A DNA stretch of 64,000 nt from Halobacteroidaceae bacterium (GCA_003551665.1 PUNE01000062.1:1-64000); one strand, 5' to 3'. Numbered from the stretch's first letter, positions 31,762 to 41,293 are shown. Program-made: numbers and translations. The notes: generated by a model from the sequence alone, not told the origin.

Positions 31762-32602
31762 AAAGCGCCTTGGAAGATGGCTGGAAGCGTTGATCCCCGC
31801 TGGCCGACTTGAAGATGAAGCCAGTAATATTCCCCTGGAAAATATTGAATCAAACCCCTTTCAGCCCAGGGAAGATTTTTCTGATGAATCTCTGGCTGAA
31901 CTTGTAGAATCAATTAAACAGCACGGAATAATCCAGCCCCTCATTGTCAGGAAAAAGGAAGACAGGCGTTATCAAATTGTCGCCGGCGAACGTCGCTGGC
32001 GGGCAGCAAAAAAGGCGGGCCTGAATTCTGTTCCTGTTGTTGTGAGGGATTTTGCTGACAGGGAAATGATGGAAGTTGCACTGATTGAAAACCTGCAAAG
32101 AGAAGATCTTAACCCCATCGAGGAAGCTCTTGCCCTGCAGAAGTTGATGGGCGAGTTCGAATTGACCCAGGAAGAAATAGCCAAAACGCTTGGAAAAAGC
32201 CGATCGGGAATTGCCAATTCCCTGCGGTTGTTAAAACTGGATCCAGAAGTTCAGGAAAATGTTTCACGTGGAACAATTAGCATGGGCCACGCCCGGGCCT
32301 TACTTTCTCTGCCCACCAGGGAAGAGCAGAAGGAGGCGGCCAGGATAATTTTGAAGGAGGGTTTTAATGTTCGGCAGGCTGAAAAACTGGTAACCAGATG
32401 GAAAGAAAACAAAAAAAGCAAAGTTAACCGGCCCTCTTTCCGGGATGAACAAATAATTAAAATCGAACAGGAATTTCACAATTCCCTGGGAACAAAGGTG
32501 GCTATTCGCCCCAGGGGGCCGGAGAAGGGAACCATAAATATTGAATATCGTTCCCTGCAGGAACTGCAGAAGATTTACAGCCTGCTGGGCAGGGATCATT
32601 AG
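31754..32602 (+). CDS. spo0J: Chromosome partitioning protein Spo0J/ParB
   Basis: ENIESNPFQPREDFSDESLAELVESIKQHGIIQPLIV, VAGERRWRAAKKAGL, ENLQREDLNPIEEA. Confidence 0.97.
   Translation: MSKKRLGRWLEALIPAGRLEDEASNIPLENIESNPFQPREDFSDESLAELVESIKQHGIIQPLIVRKKEDRRYQIVAGERRWRAAKKAGLNSVPVVVRDFADREMMEVALIENLQREDLNPIEEALALQKLMGEFELTQEEIAKTLGKSRSGIANSLRLLKLDPEVQENVSRGTISMGHARALLSLPTREEQKEAARIILKEGFNVRQAEKLVTRWKENKKSKVNRPSFRDEQIIKIEQEFHNSLGTKVAIRPRGPEKGTINIEYRSLQELQKIYSLLGRDH
32260..32275. promoter_or_regulatory. parS: parS centromere site
   Basis: TGTTTCACGTGGAACA, exact reverse complement of TGTTCCACGTGAAACA; inside spo0J as in B. subtilis. Confidence 0.95.
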
Positions 32603-32628
32603 TGGGTAAATTGTTAGGAGGTTGGAAA

Positions 32629-33297
32629 ATGCAGGTGCTTATAGTTGGCGGCGGGAAAATGGGCCGTTATCTTGCAAAGGATTTAAGCGAAAAAAACATT
32701 GATGTTGTCCTTATAGAACAGGATCAACAGAAAGCATGCAGGTTAACAGAGGATCATCGGATCAAAGTTGTTCACGGAGATGGTTCTGAACCGGAGGTTT
32801 TGAAAAAAGCAGGGGTTGAAGAAGCAGACGTTGTCCTTGCAGTAACCAATGATGACCACGATAACCTGGCTATCTGCCAGATGGCGGAGCGCCAGTTCCA
32901 CGTTCCCCGGACATTTACAGCGGTAAATACTCCCGGAAACGAAAAACTATTTGAGTGGCTGGGAGTAAATGTTGCTGTGAGCAGCTCTTCGATTCTTGCT
33001 GCCCTTGTTACTCGAGACGTTAATCTTGAAGAAATGACTTCTCTCCTCAACCAGAAGGTAGGGGATTTGAATATGGTAGAAATCAGGGTATGCAACGGAG
33101 CTCCTGTAGCAGGCCGAAAGATCAAAGACATAGATTTGCCAATGGAAGCAATTCTGGTTACAATACTTCGGGGTGATACAGTACTGGTTCCCCGGGGAAA
33201 TACTGTTTTGCGTGATGGTGATAAAGTGCTGGCCCTTGCAGATTCCGACGCACAGGACGAACTGGTTCACCAGCTAAACGGGGGTGCCCTCCGTTGA
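32629..33297 (+). CDS. trkA: TrkA/KtrA-like K+ transport regulatory protein
   Basis: MQVLIVGGGKMGRYLAKDLSEKNIDVVLIEQDQQKACRL..., TrkA-N and TrkA-C domains. Confidence 0.92.
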   Translation: MQVLIVGGGKMGRYLAKDLSEKNIDVVLIEQDQQKACRLTEDHRIKVVHGDGSEPEVLKKAGVEEADVVLAVTNDDHDNLAICQMAERQFHVPRTFTAVNTPGNEKLFEWLGVNVAVSSSSILAALVTRDVNLEEMTSLLNQKVGDLNMVEIRVCNGAPVAGRKIKDIDLPMEAILVTILRGDTVLVPRGNTVLRDGDKVLALADSDAQDELVHQLNGGALR

Positions 33298-34403
33298 CGA
33301 AAAATAAATTTGAAACAATTGATACACCAGCACCTCTGGTCAGGGAAGCGATACTCGTCCGAAACATAACTGATATGGCAGGTTTTGCCCAACAGGCAGG
33401 AGTTGACCTCCGCCCCCACGTTAAGGCACATAAAATTCCCCGGCTGGCCCGAATACAGGTTAACCAGGGAGCGGTTGGGATAACTGTATCCAAGCTGGAT
33501 GAAGCTGAAACAATGGCTGAAGGGGGGCTCAAGGATATCTTCGTTGCATCCCCTATTACTGAACCCAAAAAGATAAAACGGCTTCTTAAACTATCTGACA
33601 GAACTGGGGTTTCTGTGGTTGCTGATAGCCGGGAGGGGGTAGAAGCCCTGGCTCGGGGGGCTTCGGAAAAAGGGAAAAACTTAAAGGTTTTGCTGGCAAT
33701 AGATTGTGGTTTCAACCTCTGTGGCTTGCCTTCTGATGAAAGCGCTGTAAAGCTTGCCAGGCAGATCTGCGAAGAGGAGGCCCTGGAGTTTGGGGGAATA
33801 ATGACTCATGCAGGGCATTCCTACAGGGCAGAGGGTCCGGAAATAGTTCAGGAAATTGGCCTGGACGAAGGAAGGTTAATGGTTGACCTTGCTGCAAGGT
33901 TAAAACAGGAAGGGCTTGAATGTCCCCGTGTAAGCGTGGGATCAACAGCAACGGTGAAAATGGCGGGAATGGTCAAGGGAGTAACCGAAATTTGCCCCGG
34001 AAACTATATTTTCAATGACATGGCGGGAGTTGCCCTGGGTGTTGCTATGGAGGAGGACTGCGCACTAACGGTTTTGACCCGTGTAGTTTCCCGGCCGGCA
34101 GAAGATAGATGTATTGTTGATGCAGGAAGCAAAACTATGAGCCTGGCAAAGGGAAGGCAAAGCGGAACGATGTACGCCGGTTTTGGAAAGGTTAAGGGGC
34201 ATCCTGAGGTTGTGGTAAGTAGACTTGAAGAAGAACACGGTGTTCTTTCTTTGCCTCCCGAGAGCGATCTAAGGGTAGGAGATTTAATTGAAATTGTTCC
34301 CAACAATGCAGGCCTTGTGATTAACCTTGCTCCATCGGTTCACATCATCCGGAACGAGGAACCCTGGGAGGAATGGAAGGTTTCGGCTCGGGGAAGCAAA
34401 TAA
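33294..34403 (+). CDS. D-threonine aldolase/D-serine dehydratase-like PLP enzyme
   Basis: TIDTPAPLVREAILVRNI...LRPHVKAHKIPRLARIQ, GGIMTHAGHSY, VSVGSTATV; overlaps the trkA stop. Confidence 0.85.
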   Translation: MTKNKFETIDTPAPLVREAILVRNITDMAGFAQQAGVDLRPHVKAHKIPRLARIQVNQGAVGITVSKLDEAETMAEGGLKDIFVASPITEPKKIKRLLKLSDRTGVSVVADSREGVEALARGASEKGKNLKVLLAIDCGFNLCGLPSDESAVKLARQICEEEALEFGGIMTHAGHSYRAEGPEIVQEIGLDEGRLMVDLAARLKQEGLECPRVSVGSTATVKMAGMVKGVTEICPGNYIFNDMAGVALGVAMEEDCALTVLTRVVSRPAEDRCIVDAGSKTMSLAKGRQSGTMYAGFGKVKGHPEVVVSRLEEEHGVLSLPPESDLRVGDLIEIVPNNAGLVINLAPSVHIIRNEEPWEEWKVSARGSK

Positions 34404-34468
34404 TTTATTTTTGGGGAAGGAAAAGCCTATTATTTGTAGAAAGTTTAGATTCCTGATGGGGTGAAGTT

Positions 34469-35482
34469 GTGATGAAAAAAAGAGTTTTGTTGAAAAAACT
34501 GAAGAAAATGTTTACTGAAGGGCTTACGGTTTCAATTATTCCCCATTCCGAAGGGTCGTCAATAAGCTTTACTATCCCCCGGGCAGTGCTATTTCTACTA
34601 GTTTTTTTCCTGCTTGGTTATATGGCCTTTTCAACATTTTCCTACAGGGAGTACCTGGCTCGATACCAGGATTCCAAGAAGGTTGTAGCGCACCTTGACG
34701 GTGTCCGGGTGGAGAATGAAAAGCTCAGGCAGGAACTGGTAAGCCTTTTCCGGGAAACGGAGGAATTGCAGCAGGACCTGATTGTTCTTCAGCAGCAGGG
34801 AAGGAAAATCCAGGACCTTCTCTCCGAAGACCTGCAGGAGAATGAAGAACAGGCTGCCCATGTTTCCAGCCTGGGAAATATTTTAAGCTACCAGCCTGTT
34901 GAATTTGAAATTGGAGGGCTGGGAGGAGTAGACACCAGACTCCTTCGGGATGACGCTTTTAGCCTGGCAAAAAGCATGCAGCAGGAACTCAGAAAAATGA
35001 GGGAAGTAATTCCCGCCCAGCGGGAAGGCATGGAAACCCTTGAAGAATCGGTCCGAGAGTACAATGAAATGGTTGCGGCTACCCCCAATATCTGGCCACT
35101 TGCAGACAACGGAAATAGTTACATTTCTTCGGGTTTCGGTTCCCGCAGGGATCCCTTTACCGGGCGGCAGGCTTTTCATGAAGGTGTTGACATTGCCGTC
35201 TGGTATGGTACTCCGGTTCTGGCCACGGCGGAGGGTGTGGTTACATATGCTGGCTGGCGGACCGGTTATGGGTACACGGTTGACATTGACCATGGATATG
35301 GCTTCAAGACTCGTTATGCGCATAACGGAGAGGTGCTGGTTTCTGTAGGGCAGGAAGTTAAGAGGGGAGATGTTATTGCCAAGTCTGGGAATAGCGGAAG
35401 GAGCACGGGTCCTCATCTTCATTACGAGGTGCACGTCAACGGGGTTCCCAAAAATCCCCTGGAGTTCATCAATAATAAATAG
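34469..35482 (+). CDS. M23 family metallopeptidase, membrane-anchored
   Basis: N-terminal TM, coiled coil, SSGFGSRRDPFTGRQAFHEGVDIAVWYGTPVLATAEGVV, TGPHLHYEVHVNG. Confidence 0.95.
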   Translation: MMKKRVLLKKLKKMFTEGLTVSIIPHSEGSSISFTIPRAVLFLLVFFLLGYMAFSTFSYREYLARYQDSKKVVAHLDGVRVENEKLRQELVSLFRETEELQQDLIVLQQQGRKIQDLLSEDLQENEEQAAHVSSLGNILSYQPVEFEIGGLGGVDTRLLRDDAFSLAKSMQQELRKMREVIPAQREGMETLEESVREYNEMVAATPNIWPLADNGNSYISSGFGSRRDPFTGRQAFHEGVDIAVWYGTPVLATAEGVVTYAGWRTGYGYTVDIDHGYGFKTRYAHNGEVLVSVGQEVKRGDVIAKSGNSGRSTGPHLHYEVHVNGVPKNPLEFINNK

Positions 35483-35495
35483 CGAGGTGGGCCTT

Positions 35496-35930
35496 TTGCT
35501 GGGAAGAAAAGAAGAAATCAAGAAAAAAGATGAAGGATGGAAAAAAGAAGAGGTAAAAAGGGACAAGGTTGAAAGTGTAGTGGGCAAGGGCACAAAAATT
35601 GAGGGCAAGATGCACATACCTGGTTCACTGAGAATCGAAGGTAGAGTTGAGGGAGAAGTTAAGGCAGGAGGGGACGTTTTTATCGGCGAAGAAGGCCTGG
35701 TGGTAGCCAATATTCAGGCCCGGAACGTGATTATAGCCGGAGAAGTCCAGGGAAATGTGGACGCTGTAGAAAAACTGGAAATAGTTCCCACAGGAAAACT
35801 CTTTGGCGATATCAAAATAGCCAAGCTCATTATTGAGGATGGGGCAACTTTCAAGGGTAAAAGTGAGGCCCGTAAAGGTGCGGAAAAAACTCCAACCGAG
35901 AGCAAACCTGCAGAGGAAAAACCAAAATAA
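35496..35930 (+). CDS. Bactofilin (polymer-forming cytoskeletal protein)
   Basis: VVGKGTKIEGKMHIPGSLRIEGRVEGEVKAGGDVFIGEEGLVVANIQARNVIIAGEVQGNVDAVEKLEI; TTG start at 35496. Confidence 0.93.
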   Translation: MLGRKEEIKKKDEGWKKEEVKRDKVESVVGKGTKIEGKMHIPGSLRIEGRVEGEVKAGGDVFIGEEGLVVANIQARNVIIAGEVQGNVDAVEKLEIVPTGKLFGDIKIAKLIIEDGATFKGKSEARKGAEKTPTESKPAEEKPK

Positions 35931-35935
35931 CCTTT

Positions 35936-35966
35936 AGCCCAGCCCTCAGCTGGGCTTGTTTTTTTC
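35936..35966 (+). terminator. Intrinsic terminator after bactofilin gene
   Basis: AGCCCAGC-CCTCA-GCTGGGCT then T-rich tract. Confidence 0.85.
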
Positions 35967-35975
35967 GAGGGAGGA

Positions 35976-36860
35976 ATGGATTTGGCAATTTCCTTTATAA
36001 TTAACCCGGAAGCCTGTGGAGGAAAAGCCCTGCACCGCTGGAAAAGGTTTTCTCCTTTCCTGCATAAAGAAGACCTGTATTATAAAGAATATTATACTTC
36101 CCGCCCCCGGGAGGCAGAAGAAATTGCCCGCAGAGTTGGGCCGGTTAGTGATATTGTTTTTGCTGTTGGGGGAGACGGCACCCTTCTGGAGGTTGCTAAT
36201 GGGTTGTGGCAGGAAAATATTCCCCTGGGGCTAATTCCTTTTGGGACCGGAAATGACCTGGGAAAATGCCTGGGTATTCCCCGAACAAGCGAAGGCATTT
36301 TGAAGATGATTAAAAAGCCCAGGACTAAAAGGATTGATGCCGGAAAACTTAACGGGCGGATTTTCTGCAACGTTGTTGGTATTGGTTTTGATGGTGAGGT
36401 GGCCATCTCGGCGGATAATTTTTTGAAAAGCGTTGGGGGAACCCCTGCGTATCTCTGGGGAGTTTTACGGGCGCTTTTTACCTATAAAGCTCCCAATATG
36501 GAAATCGAAATTGATGGAGAAACCATAAAAAAGAAAACCTTGCTGGTAGCAGTGGGTAATGGAAGATACTACGGAGGGGGGCTAAAAATTCTCCCTCATG
36601 CAGAACAGGACGATGGTCTTCTTGACATCTGTGTTATTGACCCCGTCTGGGTAGGAAAACTATTAGTTCTACTTCCAAGGGTTTATGGAGGAGGACATCT
36701 TAAACAACGGGAAGTCAAAACCTATAGGGGGAAGAAAGTAAAAATTACTTCTGACATTCCCGTTATCGTTCAGGCCGATGGCGAAATTATGACCAAAACT
36801 CCTGTGGAACTTGAATTGATCCCCCGGGCCCTTAATTTCATTGTTGGTTCCAGGTCCTGA
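35976..36860 (+). CDS. Diacylglycerol/lipid kinase family protein
   Basis: INPEACGGKALHRW, VGGDGTLLEVANGL, IPFGTGNDLGKCLGIPR. Confidence 0.93.
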   Translation: MDLAISFIINPEACGGKALHRWKRFSPFLHKEDLYYKEYYTSRPREAEEIARRVGPVSDIVFAVGGDGTLLEVANGLWQENIPLGLIPFGTGNDLGKCLGIPRTSEGILKMIKKPRTKRIDAGKLNGRIFCNVVGIGFDGEVAISADNFLKSVGGTPAYLWGVLRALFTYKAPNMEIEIDGETIKKKTLLVAVGNGRYYGGGLKILPHAEQDDGLLDICVIDPVWVGKLLVLLPRVYGGGHLKQREVKTYRGKKVKITSDIPVIVQADGEIMTKTPVELELIPRALNFIVGSRS

Positions 36861-36875
36861 GAAGCAGTATTTTTT

Positions 36876-36889
36876 ATTTCCCGGGAAAT
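36876..36889. promoter_or_regulatory. Noc-binding site (NBS), intergenic
   Basis: ATTTCCCGGGAAAT, second perfect copy in the window. Confidence 0.85.
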
Positions 36890-37018
36890 AATTATTGATC
36901 CCAGTCAAGCATAACACCCGGAAAAGAAAAATATTGATTAGCTCTTTTTCCTTTTTTGGTTTGCAGGGGAAGGAGTTACCGAGACCGAATGGAATAAAAA
37001 AGAGAGGAGGGATCAACT

Positions 37019-37441
37019 TTGCTACCAACAGAATTATTATATTCAGAAGAAGGAGAATGGGTACGTCTTGAAAATGGTTTTGCCTACATTGGAATAGCCC
37101 TCCCCTTTGCGGAGCGACTGGGTCGCCTGCTGGAAGTTGAATTGCCACAAAAAGGGGAAGAAATCGAACAAACAATTGAAATGGGAACAATTGAAGGAGA
37201 ACGTTCTTTTAAAGAATTATTCGCCCCCCTGAGTGGCAGGGTGGAGGAGATAAACGGGGATGCAATAGAAAACTCTGAATTAATACTCCAGGATCCATAT
37301 GGTGATGGGTGGCTTTTAAAGATTTCTGTCCTGGACCGGGAGGAACTTGATACCCTCCTGAGTTCTGAAGATATGGAAATCATTTTGGAAAAAATCAAGG
37401 AACTGGAGGGAGGGGAGGAATTCGATGAATTCGATGAATGA
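37019..37441 (+). CDS. Glycine cleavage H-protein-like protein lacking the lipoyl lysine
   Basis: EGEWVRLENGFAYIGIALPFAERLGRLLEVELPQKGEEIEQ...EGERSFKELFAPLSGRVEEING aligns to GcvH, with R62 at the lipoyl-K position. Confidence 0.75.
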   Translation: MLPTELLYSEEGEWVRLENGFAYIGIALPFAERLGRLLEVELPQKGEEIEQTIEMGTIEGERSFKELFAPLSGRVEEINGDAIENSELILQDPYGDGWLLKISVLDREELDTLLSSEDMEIILEKIKELEGGEEFDEFDE

Positions 37442-37955
37442 GGAACAGATAGAAGAAAAGTTTGAAGAAGCAAGCGCTGCAGTAGATGTCGCTCGTTTTG
37501 AAAAAGCGGAGGAACTGCTCCAGGAAATTCTTGAAGCGGATCCTGAACATGCCGGTGCTCTTAACAAGATGGGAGTTATATATGCCTATAAAAAGGAGAA
37601 AAGTAAAGCCCAGGAATATTTTGAGCAGTCACTTCAGGCTGACCGAAATAACGCCCCTGCTCTAACAAACCTGGCCAATATTCACCTGGAAAAGGAAAAC
37701 CTCCACCAGGCTGAATCCATGTACAATGAAGCATTACGCTACGATCCTGATTATGGGCCTGCCCATAATAATCTTGCAGCCATATATAAAAGGAGAGGCG
37801 AATATGGGAAAATGGTAGCCTCCCTGAAAAAGGCCCGCAAGGCAGGAACGATTAGTGTTGACCATTCGGAAAAATCAATTTTTTTAAATCCGGGGTGCCT
37901 TCTTTTTTTGGGTCTTGTAATCCTTGGTTTAATTTTAATTTTCTGGTTACAATAG
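37425..37955 (+). CDS. TPR-repeat protein with C-terminal transmembrane anchor
   Basis: TPR motifs (AEELLQEILEADPEHAGALNKMGVIYAYKKEKSKAQEYFEQSLQADRNNAPALTNLANIHL) and a terminal hydrophobic helix. Confidence 0.88.
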   Translation: MNSMNEEQIEEKFEEASAAVDVARFEKAEELLQEILEADPEHAGALNKMGVIYAYKKEKSKAQEYFEQSLQADRNNAPALTNLANIHLEKENLHQAESMYNEALRYDPDYGPAHNNLAAIYKRRGEYGKMVASLKKARKAGTISVDHSEKSIFLNPGCLLFLGLVILGLILIFWLQ

Positions 37956-37967
37956 GGGAGGGTTTTT

Positions 37968-38873
37968 ATGGAGGGATTAATGAGTTTTATTGATGATGTT
38001 TTCCCAGAATTCTTGAATTCAGAGCAATTACGAGCCGCGGCTTTAATCGTTGTTCAGATTGCAATAATCCTGGTGGTCGGGCGGGTTGCCCTTCGACTGG
38101 GCCGCATGTTTATTGACAGGGTTTTGCGGGTCAAAAAGGACAAAAAGCAGGTAATGGAAGAAGCCCAGATAATGACCCTGAACAAACTTTTAAAAAATGT
38201 TTTGCGGTATGTGGTATATTTTTTCCTGGCCACAATAGTTCTCTCCCTTCTGGGTATCCCCATTGCTTCTTTGATAGCCGGTGCCGGAGTTATTGGCCTG
38301 GCTATTGGTTTTGGAGCCCAGAACCTGGTCCGGGATATTATTTCCGGGTTCTTTTTCCTTTTTGAAGACCAGTTTACAGTTGGTGATTATATTAAAGTGG
38401 GGAGCGCTGAGGGATTTGTGGAAGAACTGGGCCTCAGGATTACCAAGATCCGTGGTTTCGCCGGTGAAATGTATATTATTCCCAACGGGCACATAGGGGA
38501 GGTTACCAACTTTGCCCGGGAAAACATGAGAGTCAGGCTGGAAATTGGGGTTGCCTATCACGAGAATCTTGACCGGGTAATTGAGGTAATGGAAAGAGTT
38601 TGCCAGGAGGTTACCGACGAACACGAGGGAGTCGCAGAAGCTCCAAAGGTTTTGGGAGTTCAGCGCTTGGGAGATTCCAGCATAGATATATTGATTATTG
38701 GAAGGGCAAAACCCCTGCAGAACTGGTCTCTGGAAAGGCTGCTTCGACTCCGGATCAAGCAGGCTTTTGACCGTGAGGGAATTGAAATTCCGTTCCCCCA
38801 GCGGGTGATTCATACTCCCAAACCAAAAGAAAAAAAGGAGGTTGCAGGTGGAAAGGAAGAAAATTCAGGTTAA
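37968..38873 (+). CDS. mscS: Mechanosensitive ion channel MscS family
   Basis: GAGVIGLAIGFGAQNLVRDIISGFFFLFEDQFTVGDYIKV, IPNGHIGEVTNFAR. Confidence 0.95.
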   Translation: MEGLMSFIDDVFPEFLNSEQLRAAALIVVQIAIILVVGRVALRLGRMFIDRVLRVKKDKKQVMEEAQIMTLNKLLKNVLRYVVYFFLATIVLSLLGIPIASLIAGAGVIGLAIGFGAQNLVRDIISGFFFLFEDQFTVGDYIKVGSAEGFVEELGLRITKIRGFAGEMYIIPNGHIGEVTNFARENMRVRLEIGVAYHENLDRVIEVMERVCQEVTDEHEGVAEAPKVLGVQRLGDSSIDILIIGRAKPLQNWSLERLLRLRIKQAFDREGIEIPFPQRVIHTPKPKEKKEVAGGKEENSG

Positions 38874-39039
38874 TGACCACCTCCGTCTAAAAAAACCCCA
38901 CCCCTGCGGGAGTTTTGAGTGGAAGGTCCTAAGACTTGGCAGTGATTTAAAAATAGAGTGTACAGGGTGCGGGAGAGCGGTAACTGTCCCCCGCTCCAGG
39001 ATAGAAAAAAGGATCAAGGAAATTTTACCGAAGGGGTGA
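38842..39039 (+). CDS. DUF951 family protein
   Basis: VNDHLRLKKPHPCGSFEWKVLRLGSDLKIECTGCGRAVTVPRSRIEKRIKEI. Confidence 0.92.
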   Translation: MQVERKKIQVNDHLRLKKPHPCGSFEWKVLRLGSDLKIECTGCGRAVTVPRSRIEKRIKEILPKG

Positions 39040-39043
39040 TCCT

Positions 39044-40108
39044 GTGCAGATTGGAATTGTAGGCTTGCCCAATGCCGGCAAGTCAACTCTTTTTAATGCC
39101 CTCACACGGGGAAATGCTCTGGCTCAAAGCTACCCTTTTTCTACCGTTGATCCCAACCTGGGTAAGGTTGCTCTCCCTGACCCTTACCTGAGCGAACTGC
39201 AAAAGGTTTTCGGGGCAGGGAAAACAACTCCGGTTGGAGTTGAGTTTGTTGATATTGCCGGTCTGGTTGAAGGAGCCCACAGGGGAGAAGGGCTGGGCAA
39301 TCAATTTCTGGATCGGATTCGCAGAGTGGAAGCAATTGTTCATGTTATTCGAGCCTTTAAGGCGGAAGAGGTGGCCCGTGTTAATCCCGAGGGTAACCCC
39401 CTTACCGATTATCAGATTGTGGAAAAAGAACTTATCCAGGCGGACCTGCAAACTCTAGCAAGACGCAAGGAAAAAACTTCTCCAATGCTAAAAACAGGAC
39501 AGCAAAAATATAAAGATGAATGGGCTGCTTTGACAAAAACAGAAGAACACCTCCGGGAAGAGAAACCCCTCAGGGTTATGGACCGCTCTGATTTTGAAGA
39601 TCGACTGTTGAGAGAATTATACCTTTTAACGGAAAAACCTGTTCTCTGTATCCTTAATGGTTCTCCCGAAGGGGAAAATATAAATATAAAGGGGAAAATG
39701 GAAAAAAATGGGTTGAAAGTAATCCTGGTTGATGCTAAAATGGAGGAAGAATTGGGCCACTTAGAGCCTGACGAGGCCCAAGAGTTGAGGAGGGAAATGG
39801 AAATTGACCCCGCCCTGGACAGGATGGTCAGTGAAGCTTACAGTATGCTAGACCTGATAAAATATTATACGGGGAATGAGAATGAAGTCCGGGCCAGGAA
39901 TATTAGAACCGGCTCCACTCTCATGGAGGGAGCAGCTCGAGTTCACCAGGACATTGCTGCGGGCTTTATCAAAGGGGAAGTAATCTCTGCTCCCGACCTG
40001 CTGGAGGCTGGAAGCTGGAGCAGGGCAAAGGAAGAGGGTAAACTTCGAGCAGAAGGCCGGGATTATGTTATCAGGCCTGACGATGTAATCTACATTCACT
40101 TTCGCTGA
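39044..40108 (+). CDS. ychF: Redox-regulated ATPase YchF (Obg family)
   Basis: MQIGIVGLPNAGKSTLFNALTRGNALAQSYPFSTVDPNLG; C-terminal TGS domain. Confidence 0.98.
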   Translation: MQIGIVGLPNAGKSTLFNALTRGNALAQSYPFSTVDPNLGKVALPDPYLSELQKVFGAGKTTPVGVEFVDIAGLVEGAHRGEGLGNQFLDRIRRVEAIVHVIRAFKAEEVARVNPEGNPLTDYQIVEKELIQADLQTLARRKEKTSPMLKTGQQKYKDEWAALTKTEEHLREEKPLRVMDRSDFEDRLLRELYLLTEKPVLCILNGSPEGENINIKGKMEKNGLKVILVDAKMEEELGHLEPDEAQELRREMEIDPALDRMVSEAYSMLDLIKYYTGNENEVRARNIRTGSTLMEGAARVHQDIAAGFIKGEVISAPDLLEAGSWSRAKEEGKLRAEGRDYVIRPDDVIYIHFR

Positions 40109-40114
40109 TAGAAC

Positions 40115-40143
40115 TTGCCAAGGGTTGCAACTGGTGGTATAAT
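40115..40143 (+). promoter_or_regulatory. Sigma-A promoter for rpsF-ssb-rpsR
   Basis: TTGCCA-N17-TATAAT. Confidence 0.7.
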
Positions 40144-40201
40144 GATGCTTAGTCCATGCCCTGAAAAGGGCCATATGTCCACATGGAGGAGGTGAAGCAG
40201 G

Positions 40202-40528
40202 ATGCGCGATTATGAAACCATGTTCATTATTGATCCCGATCGTAGTGAAGAGGAAATTAATGGCCTGCTGGAGAGGATAAAAAAAATTATCGTTTCCAAC
40301 GGCGGTGAAATTCTGGCAGAAGAGCACATGGGCATCAAAAAGATGGCCTATGAAATTCAAAAAAAGCGGATGGGTTATTATGGACTCTTCCGGTTTAAAG
40401 GGGAGCCTTCGGTAAAAGATGAGCTGGAGAGAAATCTCCGCTTATTTGACGATGTGCTCCGTTTTCTAGTTGTCAGGTTGGAATCGGTTGAAGCCGAACA
40501 GGCGGAGGCCGAAGAAAATAACGAATAG
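40202..40528 (+). CDS. rpsF: 30S ribosomal protein S6
   Basis: MRDYETMFIIDPDRSEEEINGLLERIKKII...IKKMAYEIQKKRMGYYGLFRF. Confidence 0.97.
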   Translation: MRDYETMFIIDPDRSEEEINGLLERIKKIIVSNGGEILAEEHMGIKKMAYEIQKKRMGYYGLFRFKGEPSVKDELERNLRLFDDVLRFLVVRLESVEAEQAEAEENNE

Positions 40529-40540
40529 GGGGTACAGGAA

Positions 40541-40957
40541 TTGATTAACCGTGTTATTTTGTTAGGAAGATTGACTCAGGACCCCCAGATGCGCTATACA
40601 TCGAATGGCACACCCTTAACAAACCTAAGACTGGCTGTTGATCGCCCTTTTACCAATCAGCAGGGGGAGCGAGAAACCGACTTCATTGACGTTGTTGTCT
40701 GGCGAAAGCTTGCGGAACTCTGCGCCGATTACCTTGTCAAGGGACAGAAAGCCGCAGTTGAAGGTCGCCTTCAGGTTAGAAGCTACGAGGTTCAGAGTGG
40801 AGACAATCAGGGCCAGCGAAGGACCGTCTATGAGGTTGTTGCAGAGAATATTCAGTTTCTGGAAAAACCCAGGGGCAGTGGAGGGCAACAACCGGCGTCT
40901 TCCAGTGAAGGTTCTGAAGAGCAGTCTGATTTTAACCCCGACGATGTGCCCTTTTAG
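40541..40957 (+). CDS. ssb: Single-stranded DNA-binding protein
   Basis: [35 protein letters not shown]-terminal DDVPF. Confidence 0.98.
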   Translation: MINRVILLGRLTQDPQMRYTSNGTPLTNLRLAVDRPFTNQQGERETDFIDVVVWRKLAELCADYLVKGQKAAVEGRLQVRSYEVQSGDNQGQRRTVYEVVAENIQFLEKPRGSGGQQPASSSEGSEEQSDFNPDDVPF

Positions 40958-40977
40958 GAAGGAGAAAGGAGGATACT

Positions 40978-41202
40978 ATGCCACGCGGAAAAAGAGGAAA
41001 ACGCAAAGCTTGTGTTTTCTGCGTTGATAAAATAGATTATATTGATTACAAGGAAGTTGGAAAATTACGGCGTTTCATTACCGAACGCGGTAAAATCCTG
41101 CCCCGGAGAATAACGGGGAACTGTGCCAAACACCAGCGGGAGCTGACCGGGGCTATTAAAAGGGCCCGGAACATTGCTTTATTACCCTATACATTAGAGT
41201 AA
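40978..41202 (+). CDS. rpsR: 30S ribosomal protein S18
   Basis: [55 protein letters not shown]. Confidence 0.98.
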   Translation: MPRGKRGKRKACVFCVDKIDYIDYKEVGKLRRFITERGKILPRRITGNCAKHQRELTGAIKRARNIALLPYTLE

Positions 41203-41204
41203 TA

Positions 41205-41235
41205 AAAAGGGCTCTGGGAAGAGCCCTTTTCCTTT
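41205..41235 (+). terminator. Terminator after rpsR
   Basis: AAAAGGGCTCTGGGAAGAGCCCTTTT. Confidence 0.8.
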
Positions 41236-41293
41236 ATTGGAATTTATTTTTCTCGAGAAATGAAAACAGCAACCCTCCGAGAGGTGAGGACCA

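Noticed and set aside
38190-38813. 207-aa minus-strand ORF
   Set aside because: Antisense to mscS; artefactual.
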